From: Pseudomonas yamanorum
Lineage (GTDB): Bacteria; Pseudomonadota; Gammaproteobacteria; Pseudomonadales; Pseudomonadaceae
Length of the DNA stretch: 64,000 nt
Assembly: GCF_013386765.1 (NCBI RefSeq)
Contig: NZ_JACARE010000018.1
Span: 19,535 to 83,534 of the forward strand
Direction of reading: 5' to 3'
Shown here: piece after piece, positions 44,426 through 52,029 of the stretch
How the letters are laid out: each line of letters starts with the position of its first letter
Position numbering within the stretch: the stretch's first letter is position 1
The notes under the pieces: model-generated
Database searches by the model: none
The model's input: the letters and a program-made list of their open reading frames with translations, nothing else
Told to the model about the DNA's origin: nothing
Translations under genes and position numbers: made by a program

Positions 44426-45157
44426 TTAGAAGCGCGCTTTGGGCGTCGCGGATGGGATCGGCTGGGTGCCGTTCAAAGGCAGGAACGCTGCCTGATCCGC
44501 ATCGTAGGCCCTGATTTCGCTGGTCTCGATGTCATAGACCCAGCCATGGATGAACAGATGCCCGTTGGCCATGCGCGAGGCCACCGACGGGTGGGTGCGC
44601 AGGTGTTGTAACTGGGCGATTACGTTTTCTTCGGTCAGCACGTGCATGCTCTCGTGCTCGTTGGCGCAATCGCAGTTGTCCTGGACCATGGTCTTGGCGA
44701 CCTCGGCATGGCGCAGCCAAGCCTTTACGGTGGGCATTTTTTCCAGGCTCAAGGGGTTGAGCACCGCGCGCATGGCGCCGCAGTCGGAGTGACCGCAAAT
44801 GATGATGTGCTGCACGCCAAGGGCCAGCACCGCGTACTCGATGGCCGTGGAAACACCGCCGTTCATCTGCCCATAAGGCGGCACGACGTTGCCGACGTTA
44901 CGGGTCACGAACAAGTCGCCCGGGGAGCTTTGGGTGATCAGCTCGGGAACGATGCGCGAGTCGGCGCAAGTAATAAACATCGCCCGTGGGCTCTGGGCCG
45001 TGGCGAGTTTTTTGAAGAGTTCTTCCTGCTGGGGAAAGATCTCGTTATGGAAATGCAAAAAGCCTTCAACGATGTGCTGCAGCGCTGCATCGGCGGACTC
45101 CGCCTCGTGAGGGGCTGAAGCCGACACAGCCAACGGCTGTTTATCCTTGTCACTCAT
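44426..45157 (-). CDS. Beta-class carbonic anhydrase
   Basis: 243 residues. Zn ligands and the catalytic dyad appear in T-C-A-D-S-R (Cys, Asp, Arg) and C-G-H-S-D-C-G-A-M (His, Cys). It interconverts CO2 and bicarbonate in the cytoplasm and corresponds to the P. aeruginosa enzyme linked to the SulP gene (psCA1). Start ATG at 45157 with GATGA upstream is reasonable. It is probably co-transcribed with the SulP gene downstream. Confidence 0.93.
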   Translation of the reverse strand: MSDKDKQPLAVSASAPHEAESADAALQHIVEGFLHFHNEIFPQQEELFKKLATAQSPRAMFITCADSRIVPELITQSSPGDLFVTRNVGNVVPPYGQMNGGVSTAIEYAVLALGVQHIIICGHSDCGAMRAVLNPLSLEKMPTVKAWLRHAEVAKTMVQDNCDCANEHESMHVLTEENVIAQLQHLRTHPSVASRMANGHLFIHGWVYDIETSEIRAYDADQAAFLPLNGTQPIPSATPKARF

Positions 45158-45355
45158 GATTCATCCTCTTGGTTGGAGCAGGGGAGTTTTCCAGTGCGGT
45201 TGGCGCGCAGACCATGGCGCCGACTCATTAGTCACTCGATGAACAAGGTACCCGCCGAAACTTAACTGAAACTGAATGAACCGCTCTAGATCGGGGCTCT
45301 CAGTGATGTCAAAACGCGACCATGCCTGCAAGGCAATGCGCTTTTACCCAGCAGT

Positions 45356-46414
45356 CTACAACAATGCCATCTGCCTGCCCGGCGGACAAAACGCCGTGCA
45401 ATCCAGATTAAACCCTTCCCGGCGGTTCAGCCCCAAGCGTTTGATCGCCTTGGCGAAACGTTGCGCCAAAAGATCGGCAAACGGCCCTTCGCCGCGCATG
45501 CGTACACCGAAGCGACTGTCGTAGACCTCACCCCCGCGCACCTGGCGCACCAGGCTCATCACATGGGCCGCCCGCTGCGGGTAATGAGCCGCCAGCCACT
45601 CCTCGAACAGCGGTGCCACCTCCAGGGGCAGGCGCAGCATCATGTACGCCGCGCTTTGTGCCCCAGCGGCATGGGCTTCGGTAAGCAGGCTTTCCAGCTC
45701 GCTGTCGTTGATCATCGGAATCATCGGCGAACACAAAACGCCTACCGGAATCCCTGCCTCGCGCATCACCCGGATCGCCCGCAGCCGGGCCTTGGGCGCC
45801 GCGGTGCGTGGCTCGAGAATGCGCTTGAGCTCATCGTCCAGGCTGGTGAGGCTGATCATCACGGCCACCAGCCGCTGCTGTGCCAGCTCGGTCAGCAGGT
45901 CAAGGTCGCGCAGGATCAGCGAGCCCTTGGTAATGATCGTCACCGGATGACGATAGCGCAGCAGCACTTCGAGGGTCTGCCGGGTGATCTTGTACTCGCG
46001 CTCGATGGGCTGGTACGGGTCGGTATTGGAGCCCAGGTTGATCGGCGCGCAGGTGTAGCCCGGTTTCGACAATTGCTGCTCCAACACGTCGGCGGCGTTG
46101 GTCTTGGCGATCAGCTTGGTTTCGAAATCCAGCCCCGGCGACAAGTCCCAATAGGCGTGACTGGGCCGCGCATAGCAATAGATACAGCCGTGCTCACAGC
46201 CGCGGTACGGGTTGATTGCCCGGTCAAACGGGATATCCGGCGAGCTGTTGCGGGTGATGATGGTTTTCGCGGTTTCGATACGGACTTCGGTGCCCTGGGT
46301 CTGTGGCACTTCCTGATACCAGCCGTCGTCTTCAGCCACGCTGACGGTGGGCGCAAAACGGTTGTGCAGGTTGGTGGCCGTGCCGCGCCCGCGAGGCGGC
46401 AAAGGAATGCTCAT
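45356..46414 (-). CDS. PA0069-family radical SAM protein (Spl-like)
   Basis: 352 residues. The radical SAM cluster motif is R-G-C-E-H-G-C-I-Y-C-Y near residue 73 (C-x3-C-x2-C). The rest resembles the SplB/PA0069 family of DNA-repair-like enzymes, though no substrate is known. A well-placed LexA-like box (46431-46446) lies 17 bases before the ATG, and GAGG gives the ribosome-binding site. In P. aeruginosa this gene is, as I remember, part of the LexA/SOS regulon. A role in DNA damage is therefore likely. Confidence 0.88.
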   Translation of the reverse strand: MSIPLPPRGRGTATNLHNRFAPTVSVAEDDGWYQEVPQTQGTEVRIETAKTIITRNSSPDIPFDRAINPYRGCEHGCIYCYARPSHAYWDLSPGLDFETKLIAKTNAADVLEQQLSKPGYTCAPINLGSNTDPYQPIEREYKITRQTLEVLLRYRHPVTIITKGSLILRDLDLLTELAQQRLVAVMISLTSLDDELKRILEPRTAAPKARLRAIRVMREAGIPVGVLCSPMIPMINDSELESLLTEAHAAGAQSAAYMMLRLPLEVAPLFEEWLAAHYPQRAAHVMSLVRQVRGGEVYDSRFGVRMRGEGPFADLLAQRFAKAIKRLGLNRREGFNLDCTAFCPPGRQMALL

Positions 46415-46430
46415 GGTCAGACCTCGATAT

Positions 46431-46446
46431 GTGTATGCATATACAG
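46431..46446. promoter_or_regulatory. LexA-like SOS box upstream of the radical SAM gene
   Basis: On the minus strand the sequence is CTG-TATATGCATA-CAC. The consensus is CTG-N10-CAG with an AT-rich core, so only the last base differs. It is centred about 25 bases upstream of the start codon, overlapping the likely promoter. Confidence 0.65.
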
Positions 46447-46637
46447 TATTCGAAGATCATGTGTTCGGCCAGCACCGTTCAGCAGGCGAGAGCCATAACA
46501 GTCCTCACACAGGCAAAAACGTAACTTCCTACTTCTAATTAAATATGAAATAAATCGCCACATATGAGGCATGGATTTAGCTTTAAGTACATCGCTATGA
46601 TCAGCGCCTTAATTCACTCCACACCCAAAGGATATTT

Positions 46638-46889
46638 ATGTCTCAGGATGAACTACGTTTGACGTGCGAAGACTTTGAAAAAGACAACAGCCCGGAAGTT
46701 CTGCTGGAACGCTTTACCGAAGGTAAACTTTCGTACGCGATGTATGCCTCTTCTTCCAATAAAGACGGGCACTACGACACGACTTCCTCGCCCACAGACC
46801 TGGACAATGACGGGGATTATGATGATGAAGACAAAGCTCTATTCTTGATCCTTGCCAATACTTTTGCGAAAACCTGTGCTCGCCGATAA
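46638..46889 (+). CDS. Small acidic protein with one EF-hand-like calcium loop
   Basis: 83 residues, strongly acidic, no signal peptide. Residues about 53-64 read D-L-D-N-D-G-D-Y-D-D-E-D, with acidic residues at EF-hand positions 1, 3, 5, 7, 9 and 12 and Gly at 6; the hydrophobic position 8 is Tyr. The final Asp instead of Glu is as in dockerin loops. AAAGGA precedes the ATG at good distance. Base composition is much poorer in GC than its neighbours, suggesting foreign origin. I recognise no family. It is convergent with the flavocytochrome genes, separated by a strong hairpin. Confidence 0.65.
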   Translation: MSQDELRLTCEDFEKDNSPEVLLERFTEGKLSYAMYASSSNKDGHYDTTSSPTDLDNDGDYDDEDKALFLILANTFAKTCARR

Positions 46890-46900
46890 TTAGAGACTAG

Positions 46901-46938
46901 GTGCCGGCCTTATATATAAATAATTACAAGGCCGGCAC
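46901..46938. terminator. Bidirectional hairpin between the small acidic gene and the cytochrome gene
   Basis: GTGCCGGCCTT at 46901-46911 and its exact inverse complement at 46928-46938 form an 11-bp GC-rich stem around a 16-base A/T-only-rich loop. It lies between two convergent genes. There is no long T-run, so it may be a terminator that works with a partner factor or an mRNA end stabiliser. Confidence 0.6.
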
Positions 46939-46959
46939 ACTTACAGTGTAATCGGAAGT

Positions 46960-48228
46960 TTATTCCTCCCTGACAACCGCAGTATTTTTTCGCAGTGTTG
47001 CAACTTGTGAAGTTGTCACCGCATTTGCTTTATTACCCCAACTGCCTCGCACAAAGTTCACTACATCTGCCACTTCCTGATCCGACAACCGCCAGGCAAA
47101 CGCCGGCATGGTGAAGGTCGAAGGCGCCGTATGCGTAGCCGGCAACGTGCCGCCGTTCAACACGATGTTGATCAACGAAGTGGCGTCCGTTGTCTGCAAC
47201 ACCGGGTTACCCGCCAACGCCGGGAATACTCGGGTGTAGCCATGGCCGTCAGTACGGTGGCAGGCCGCGCAGTTGTCGATGTACACCGAGGCCCCCGGCT
47301 TGCTGTCATCGCCCTTCCACAGCGCGTCGGCGACCTGTTTGTCGTATTGGTGCGGCTGATCCTTGGGATCCACCGCCGGCAGGCTCTTGAGGTAACGGGC
47401 GATAGCCGTCAGGTCGTCTTGCGACATGTACTGCATGCTGTGGACTACAACATCGCTCATGCCACCAAACACCGCACTGCGATCACTGCGGCCGGTCTTG
47501 AGGAACTGCACCAGCTGTTCCTCGCTCCAGCTCCCCAGGCCATCCTTGTGATCACCCCGCAGGCTCTTGGCAATCCAGCCTTCCAGCGGCGCACTGCCGG
47601 ACAAGAACGTACTGCCATCTGTCGCACTCAGGGACTTCTCCTGCATGGTCAGCGCCCGTGGCGTGTGGCAGGCGCCACAGTGGCCGAGGCCTTCCACCAG
47701 ATACGCGCCACGACTGATCACCGGATCGGCACCCGCCTGGGCCTTGTAATCCTCGACCTTGGGCGCAAACATCCAGCGCCATCCCGCCAACGGCCAGCGC
47801 ATGCTCAGCGGCCAGGGAATGTCACTGTCCTTGTTCACCTGCGCCACCGGCTCGACGCCCTTCATGAAGTACGCATACAGCGCCTGCATGTCGCTTTCGC
47901 TCACCCGCGCATAAGACGGGTAGGGCATCGCCGGGTAAAGGGTACTACCGTTCTTGGCGACGCCATGGCGCACGGCCTTGTCGAAGTCTTCGAAGCTGTA
48001 GTCGCCCAGGCCGGTTTTGTCCGGGGTGATGTTGGTGGAGTAGATAGTGCCGATCGGGGTTTCCATCGGCAGGCCACCGGCGAACGGCTTGCCACCCTTG
48101 GCGGTGTGACAGGCCACGCAGTCACCCGCGCGGGCCAAGTATTCACCCTGTTTGACCAAGTCGGTTTCAGCCGCACTCACCGAGCAACTGCTGAACAAGG
48201 CCAGGGACGCGATAACAAATGCTTTCAT
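46960..48228 (-). CDS. Triheme cytochrome c subunit of membrane gluconate-2-dehydrogenase-type complex
   Basis: 422 residues from the ATG at 48228, preferred over one two codons earlier because of GGAG spacing. A signal peptide (about 1-20) precedes three heme sites: C-V-A-C-H, C-G-A-C-H and C-A-A-C-H. This is the cytochrome subunit of the three-subunit flavin dehydrogenases (gluconate 2-dehydrogenase, 2-ketogluconate or alcohol/sorbitol dehydrogenases) that pass electrons to ubiquinone. It lies 12 bases after the flavoprotein gene. Confidence 0.88.
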   Translation of the reverse strand: MKAFVIASLALFSSCSVSAAETDLVKQGEYLARAGDCVACHTAKGGKPFAGGLPMETPIGTIYSTNITPDKTGLGDYSFEDFDKAVRHGVAKNGSTLYPAMPYPSYARVSESDMQALYAYFMKGVEPVAQVNKDSDIPWPLSMRWPLAGWRWMFAPKVEDYKAQAGADPVISRGAYLVEGLGHCGACHTPRALTMQEKSLSATDGSTFLSGSAPLEGWIAKSLRGDHKDGLGSWSEEQLVQFLKTGRSDRSAVFGGMSDVVVHSMQYMSQDDLTAIARYLKSLPAVDPKDQPHQYDKQVADALWKGDDSKPGASVYIDNCAACHRTDGHGYTRVFPALAGNPVLQTTDATSLINIVLNGGTLPATHTAPSTFTMPAFAWRLSDQEVADVVNFVRGSWGNKANAVTTSQVATLRKNTAVVREE

Positions 48229-48240
48229 GGTCATCGCTCC

Positions 48241-50025
48241 TTATGCCTGAACCAGTGGGCCGGGGTTTTTCAGGTACTGCTCGCGAATCGCCCGCGCCGA
48301 CCAGTAGGTCAGCGCCGCCACCAGGCCCGTAGGGTTGTAGCCCAAGCCTTGTGGGAACGCGGAGGCGCCCGGGACAAACACGTTGTGTACGTCCCAGCAC
48401 TGCAAGTAGCGGTTCAAGGCACTGGTTTTCGGGTCGGTGCCCATGATCGCGCCACCATTGAGGTGAGTGGTCTGGTAGGCCGCGGTGTTGAAGTGCTCAC
48501 CGACTTTTTTGCCCAGCAGGGCAATCGCCTTGGGGTTCATGGCTTCGGCGATCTTGCTCATTTTATCGACCATGAAGCGGTTCATCTTGATGTCGTTTTC
48601 CTGCCAGTCGAAGGTCATGCGCAGCAGCGGCAGACCGTAGGCATCGCGGTAAACCGGGTCCAGATCGAGGTAGTTGCCACGGTAGGATTGATGGGCGCCG
48701 TGGGCATCCATCGACACCTGGTGGGTGTAGTAATCGGCGGTGGCGCGCTTCCAGGCGCTGCCCCAGGCTGGCGTGCCCGGCGGGTTGGAAGAACCGGCAA
48801 TCGGTCGGCTGCCCGCCTGGTTGACCCACATTGGCGAGCCGCCCACGAAACCGTGAGGCCCATGGTCGAAGTTGTCGGCGTTGAAGTCATCGATCGCCAC
48901 GCCATTGCCGCCGGCGCCGATGAAGTTGTTGGTGTGCACGTCCTTGTCGAAGAACGCCTTGATGGTAGCCATGTTCTGGTAAGCGAAGTTCCGCCCCACC
49001 ACGCCCTCGCCGGAGATCGGGTCGTAGGGTTTGCCGATGCCCGACAGCAGCATCAGGCGCACGTTGTTGAACTGGAATGAACCAAGGATCACCAGGTCCG
49101 CCGGCTGCTCGCATTCACGGCCCTGTGCGTCGACGTAGGTCACGCCGGTGGCCTTGCGCTTGGTGCTGTCGAGGTTGACCTTCAGCACGTGGGAATTGGG
49201 CCGCAGTTCGAACTTGGGCTCCTGGCGCAACGCCGGCAGGATGTTCACGTTCGGCGAAGCCTTGGAATACATGTAGCAAACGTAACCGCTGCAGAAGCCG
49301 CAGAAGTTGCACGGGCCCATCTGCGCGCCGTAGGGGTTGGTGTATGGCCCCGATGTATTTGCGGAAGGCAGGTTGTAGGGTTTGTACCCCACGGAGGCAG
49401 CGGCCTTCTGGAACAGCTGTGCGGACACGGTGTTCTTCTGCGATTCCAGAGGGAAATGATTCGAGCGATCCGGCGCGTAAGGGTTGCCACCCTTGCCTTC
49501 GCCCACCAGCTGGCCTTTCACCGTCCAGGCTTGGCCGGAGGTGCCGAAGACTTTCTCGGCATAGTCGAAGAACGGCTCCAGCTCTTCGTAGCTGACGCCG
49601 AAATCCTGGATGGTCATGTCCTTGGGAATGAAGTTTTTCCCGTAGCGCTCTTCGTAATGGCTGCGCATGCGCAACTCGATCGGGTCCACCCGAAAGTGCA
49701 CGCCCGACCAATGCAGGCCGGCACCGCCGACGCCGTTGCCGGGCAGGAAAGCGCCCAGTTGGCGGTTCGGCATCGCCACGTCATTCACGCTATGGCGAAT
49801 GGTCACGGTTTCCTTGGAGATGTCCTGGAAGAGTTTTTTACGCACGCTGTAGGTCAATTCGTCGATGACCTGGGGATAGTTGCCGTCTGGATAAGTGTCC
49901 TGCATCGGGCCGCGCTCCAGCGCTACCACGTTGAGGCCCGCCTCTGTCAGCTCCTTGGCCATGATCGCGCCGGTCCAGCCGAAGCCGACGATCACTGCAT
50001 CCACTTTCTTCATGATGGTCGCCAC
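48241..50025 (-). CDS. GMC-family flavoprotein dehydrogenase subunit
   Basis: 594 residues. The N-terminal FAD-binding motif is V-G-F-G-W-T-G-A near residue 14 and the C-terminal GMC region includes the catalytic-type H/N pair around T-T-H-L-N-G-G-A. A cluster N-F-C-G-F-C-S-G-Y-V-C may bind an Fe-S or structural site, as in membrane gluconate dehydrogenases. It is predicted to oxidise D-gluconate to 2-ketogluconate in the periplasm; other polyols are possible. A GTG at 50025 with GAGAGGG is the preferred start, three bases after the small-subunit stop; no signal peptide is seen, so export probably hitchhikes with that Tat-signalled subunit. Confidence 0.88.
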   Translation of the reverse strand: MATIMKKVDAVIVGFGWTGAIMAKELTEAGLNVVALERGPMQDTYPDGNYPQVIDELTYSVRKKLFQDISKETVTIRHSVNDVAMPNRQLGAFLPGNGVGGAGLHWSGVHFRVDPIELRMRSHYEERYGKNFIPKDMTIQDFGVSYEELEPFFDYAEKVFGTSGQAWTVKGQLVGEGKGGNPYAPDRSNHFPLESQKNTVSAQLFQKAAASVGYKPYNLPSANTSGPYTNPYGAQMGPCNFCGFCSGYVCYMYSKASPNVNILPALRQEPKFELRPNSHVLKVNLDSTKRKATGVTYVDAQGRECEQPADLVILGSFQFNNVRLMLLSGIGKPYDPISGEGVVGRNFAYQNMATIKAFFDKDVHTNNFIGAGGNGVAIDDFNADNFDHGPHGFVGGSPMWVNQAGSRPIAGSSNPPGTPAWGSAWKRATADYYTHQVSMDAHGAHQSYRGNYLDLDPVYRDAYGLPLLRMTFDWQENDIKMNRFMVDKMSKIAEAMNPKAIALLGKKVGEHFNTAAYQTTHLNGGAIMGTDPKTSALNRYLQCWDVHNVFVPGASAFPQGLGYNPTGLVAALTYWSARAIREQYLKNPGPLVQA

Positions 50026-50027
50026 GT

Positions 50028-50768
50028 TTATGCCCTCTCGCCGCGGATCGAAACAGCCGGGAAGGGGTATTGCTCGTTGCGTTCAACCCAATCCATGAAA
50101 TCGGCGCGGGCGCCGGGGAAGCCGATCATGGTCCAGCCGACCATGCCTTTGTTGCCACCGTGGACCGGGTCGCAGAAGAAACCCTCCTTGGTGTTTTGCA
50201 GCAACAGGTTGAAGAAAATCTTCGGCGGAACGCTGTCGAACTGCGCGTCGCCAGCCTCCAGACGCTGGAGCAATTTTTCCTGGGTAGCGCTGTCTTGCTC
50301 GGCAAATAGCTTACCGTTCATCGCTTTCGACCAGGCATCCGTGGCGGCGATGCCGAGGCGATAGATCTCCTTGGGCACCAATTTGCTCTGCCAGCCCATT
50401 TCAGGCGGCGCGTCGGCATTGAACGGGCCCTGCATGAACCACAGGGCGCCAGCCGCGTACGGCGTGTTCATCTGACGGTCAATATATTCCGGTGCTCCAG
50501 CTTCCAGGGCGCCTGGGCCTTGGTCGTCAGCCGGGATCAAGCGGGCAACTGCCGCGTTGATGAAGGCCCATTCCTCGGCAGTGAAATAGCTCGGCTCATA
50601 GGCCTTGCTGCTGACGGGCGCCTTTTCAGGGCTGGCTTGAACCGGCTCGGGAACCGCCATCAGCATCGAACCGCCCAGGCCCGTGCTGGCGACAGTGACC
50701 ACCGGGATCAAGGTCAAGGATTTGCGCAAAAACTCACGCCGGGGGTTGTCTTGATCTTGATCAGACAT
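50028..50768 (-). CDS. Gluconate 2-dehydrogenase subunit 3 family protein (Tat-exported)
   Basis: 246 residues starting with a twin-arginine signal (R-R-E-F-L-R-K, about 9-15) followed by a hydrophobic stretch ending near residue 40 (V-Q-A). The mature part is the gluconate 2-dehydrogenase gamma-subunit domain (about 60-220). It is needed for export and assembly of the flavoprotein encoded next. The three genes form a clear operon with the promoter in the 274-bp region upstream of 50768. Confidence 0.88.
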   Translation of the reverse strand: MSDQDQDNPRREFLRKSLTLIPVVTVASTGLGGSMLMAVPEPVQASPEKAPVSSKAYEPSYFTAEEWAFINAAVARLIPADDQGPGALEAGAPEYIDRQMNTPYAAGALWFMQGPFNADAPPEMGWQSKLVPKEIYRLGIAATDAWSKAMNGKLFAEQDSATQEKLLQRLEAGDAQFDSVPPKIFFNLLLQNTKEGFFCDPVHGGNKGMVGWTMIGFPGARADFMDWVERNEQYPFPAVSIRGERA

Positions 50769-51042
50769 GGTGGCACCTCATCATGTGGTCACGGATTTAT
50801 CAGCCGCTTCATGGAGCGACTTATTAGTTTTGGCAGCAAATGGGATCCAAAGGACCCAAAGGGATAGAACACAGCAGCAATCAATAGTTACAAAGGATAG
50901 CAGGCTAAGGATCGAGGAGAATCGATTCAGCCGGAAAAAACAGCAGCCGTTCACGATTCTTTGACGAGAGCCTCACGCGGCATTGACCCCCCTTGGGCGA
51001 ATCTGGGCCCCATCAGCCCTTTCCTATTCGGTTACATCGCCC

Positions 51043-51729
51043 ATGTTCAACCATCAATTACTGCCTGCCCTCAGCCTGGCGTTCATGGCGCTGTTTTCCA
51101 CCGTCCAGGCCCACGCCGAAGAGCTCACGCCCATGCGTTCACTGGAATGGGCTCAGCCAGTGGGAAGCCAATACAACCTGTATCAAATGACGCCCACGCT
51201 CTATCGCAGCGCTCTGCCGGATAGCGGCGCTGTTCCTGTACTGGAAAAACTCAAGATAGGTACGGTGATCAACTTTCTACCGGAGTCCGATGCCAGCTGG
51301 CTGAAAACACCGGGAATCAATCAGGTGCAGTTGTCCTATCGCACCAACCACGTCGACGACGCCGATGTGCTCGCGGCGCTGCGTGCCATTCAGGACGCCG
51401 AAGCCAGCGGCCCGGTGCTGATGCACTGCAAACACGGCTCCGATCGCACCGGCCTGATGGCGGCGATGTATCGGGTGGTGGTTCAGGGGTGGAGCAAGGA
51501 GGAGGCGCTGAGCGAAATGACCTTGGGTGGCTTTGGCGCAAGCAGCGGCTTTAAAGACGGCGTTCGCTACATGATGAAGGCCGATGTCGACAAGTTACGC
51601 ACGGCACTGGCCAACGGTGAGTGCAGCACCAGCGCCTTTGCACTGTGCTCGATGAAAAGCTGGCTGAATACCGCGGACACCGCCAAAGACGCGGCAGCAG
51701 AAAAAACAGCCTTGGTGATCACCCCCTGA
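51043..51729 (+). CDS. TpbA-like periplasmic dual-specificity tyrosine phosphatase
   Basis: 228 residues from the ATG at 51043; an upstream in-frame ATG would destroy the signal peptide (about 1-25, ending A-H-A). The P-loop H-C-K-H-G-S-D-R-T-G has catalytic Cys129 and the general-acid Asp is probably in H-V-D-D-A-D. The overall pattern (Y-R-S-A-L-P, A-M-Y-R-V-V-V-Q-G-W) closely matches P. aeruginosa TpbA, which dephosphorylates the diguanylate cyclase TpbB in the periplasm and lowers c-di-GMP. No tpbB gene is visible in the window. A perfect hairpin covers its stop codon. Confidence 0.87.
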   Translation: MFNHQLLPALSLAFMALFSTVQAHAEELTPMRSLEWAQPVGSQYNLYQMTPTLYRSALPDSGAVPVLEKLKIGTVINFLPESDASWLKTPGINQVQLSYRTNHVDDADVLAALRAIQDAEASGPVLMHCKHGSDRTGLMAAMYRVVVQGWSKEEALSEMTLGGFGASSGFKDGVRYMMKADVDKLRTALANGECSTSAFALCSMKSWLNTADTAKDAAAEKTALVITP

Positions 51730-51746
51730 GCCATCCGCTCAGGGGG
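51722..51746. terminator. Perfect hairpin spanning the tpbA-like stop codon
   Basis: CCCCCTGAGC at 51722-51731 and GCTCAGGGGG at 51737-51746 pair perfectly around CATCC. The TGA stop codon (51727-51729) is inside the left stem. It lies between convergent genes; there is no adjacent T-run on the plus strand. Confidence 0.55.
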
Positions 51747-51756
51747 CGTAAACCCG

Positions 51757-52029
51757 TCAGTCTTTTTTCAACTTCGGATTAGGGAAGAACTGCACCGCCT
51801 GCACCTTGGGATCCGGTGCTTTCAGGGCCGAGGTATTCACCCGCGTACCCAATTCCTTGGGCACTGACAGACCTTGCTCATTGAGCGTGTCGGAATAACC
51901 GCAGGCCACGCATTCGCGGTGCGGCACGTCGTCCTCGCTCCACATCATCAACTTGTCCGGCTCGCTGCACGCCGGGCAGACCGCCCCGGCGATAAAGCGT
52001 TTTTTGGTTTTCACAGGTGCTTCACTCAT
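51757..52029 (-). CDS. yheV: YheV-family zinc-ribbon protein
   Basis: 90 residues with two CxxC pairs, C-P-A-C and C-V-A-C, that make a zinc ribbon (about 18-45), followed by a low-complexity Lys/Pro tail. This is the DUF2387/YheV family, always paired with prlC in gammaproteobacteria. Function is unknown. Its start overlaps the prlC stop by four bases. Confidence 0.88.
   Translation of the reverse strand: MSEAPVKTKKRFIAGAVCPACSEPDKLMMWSEDDVPHRECVACGYSDTLNEQGLSVPKELGTRVNTSALKAPDPKVQAVQFFPNPKLKKD

Noticed and set aside
47131..49080. 649-codon plus-strand frame opposite the flavocytochrome genes
   Set aside because: It crosses the boundary of two clear genes and shows antisense composition.
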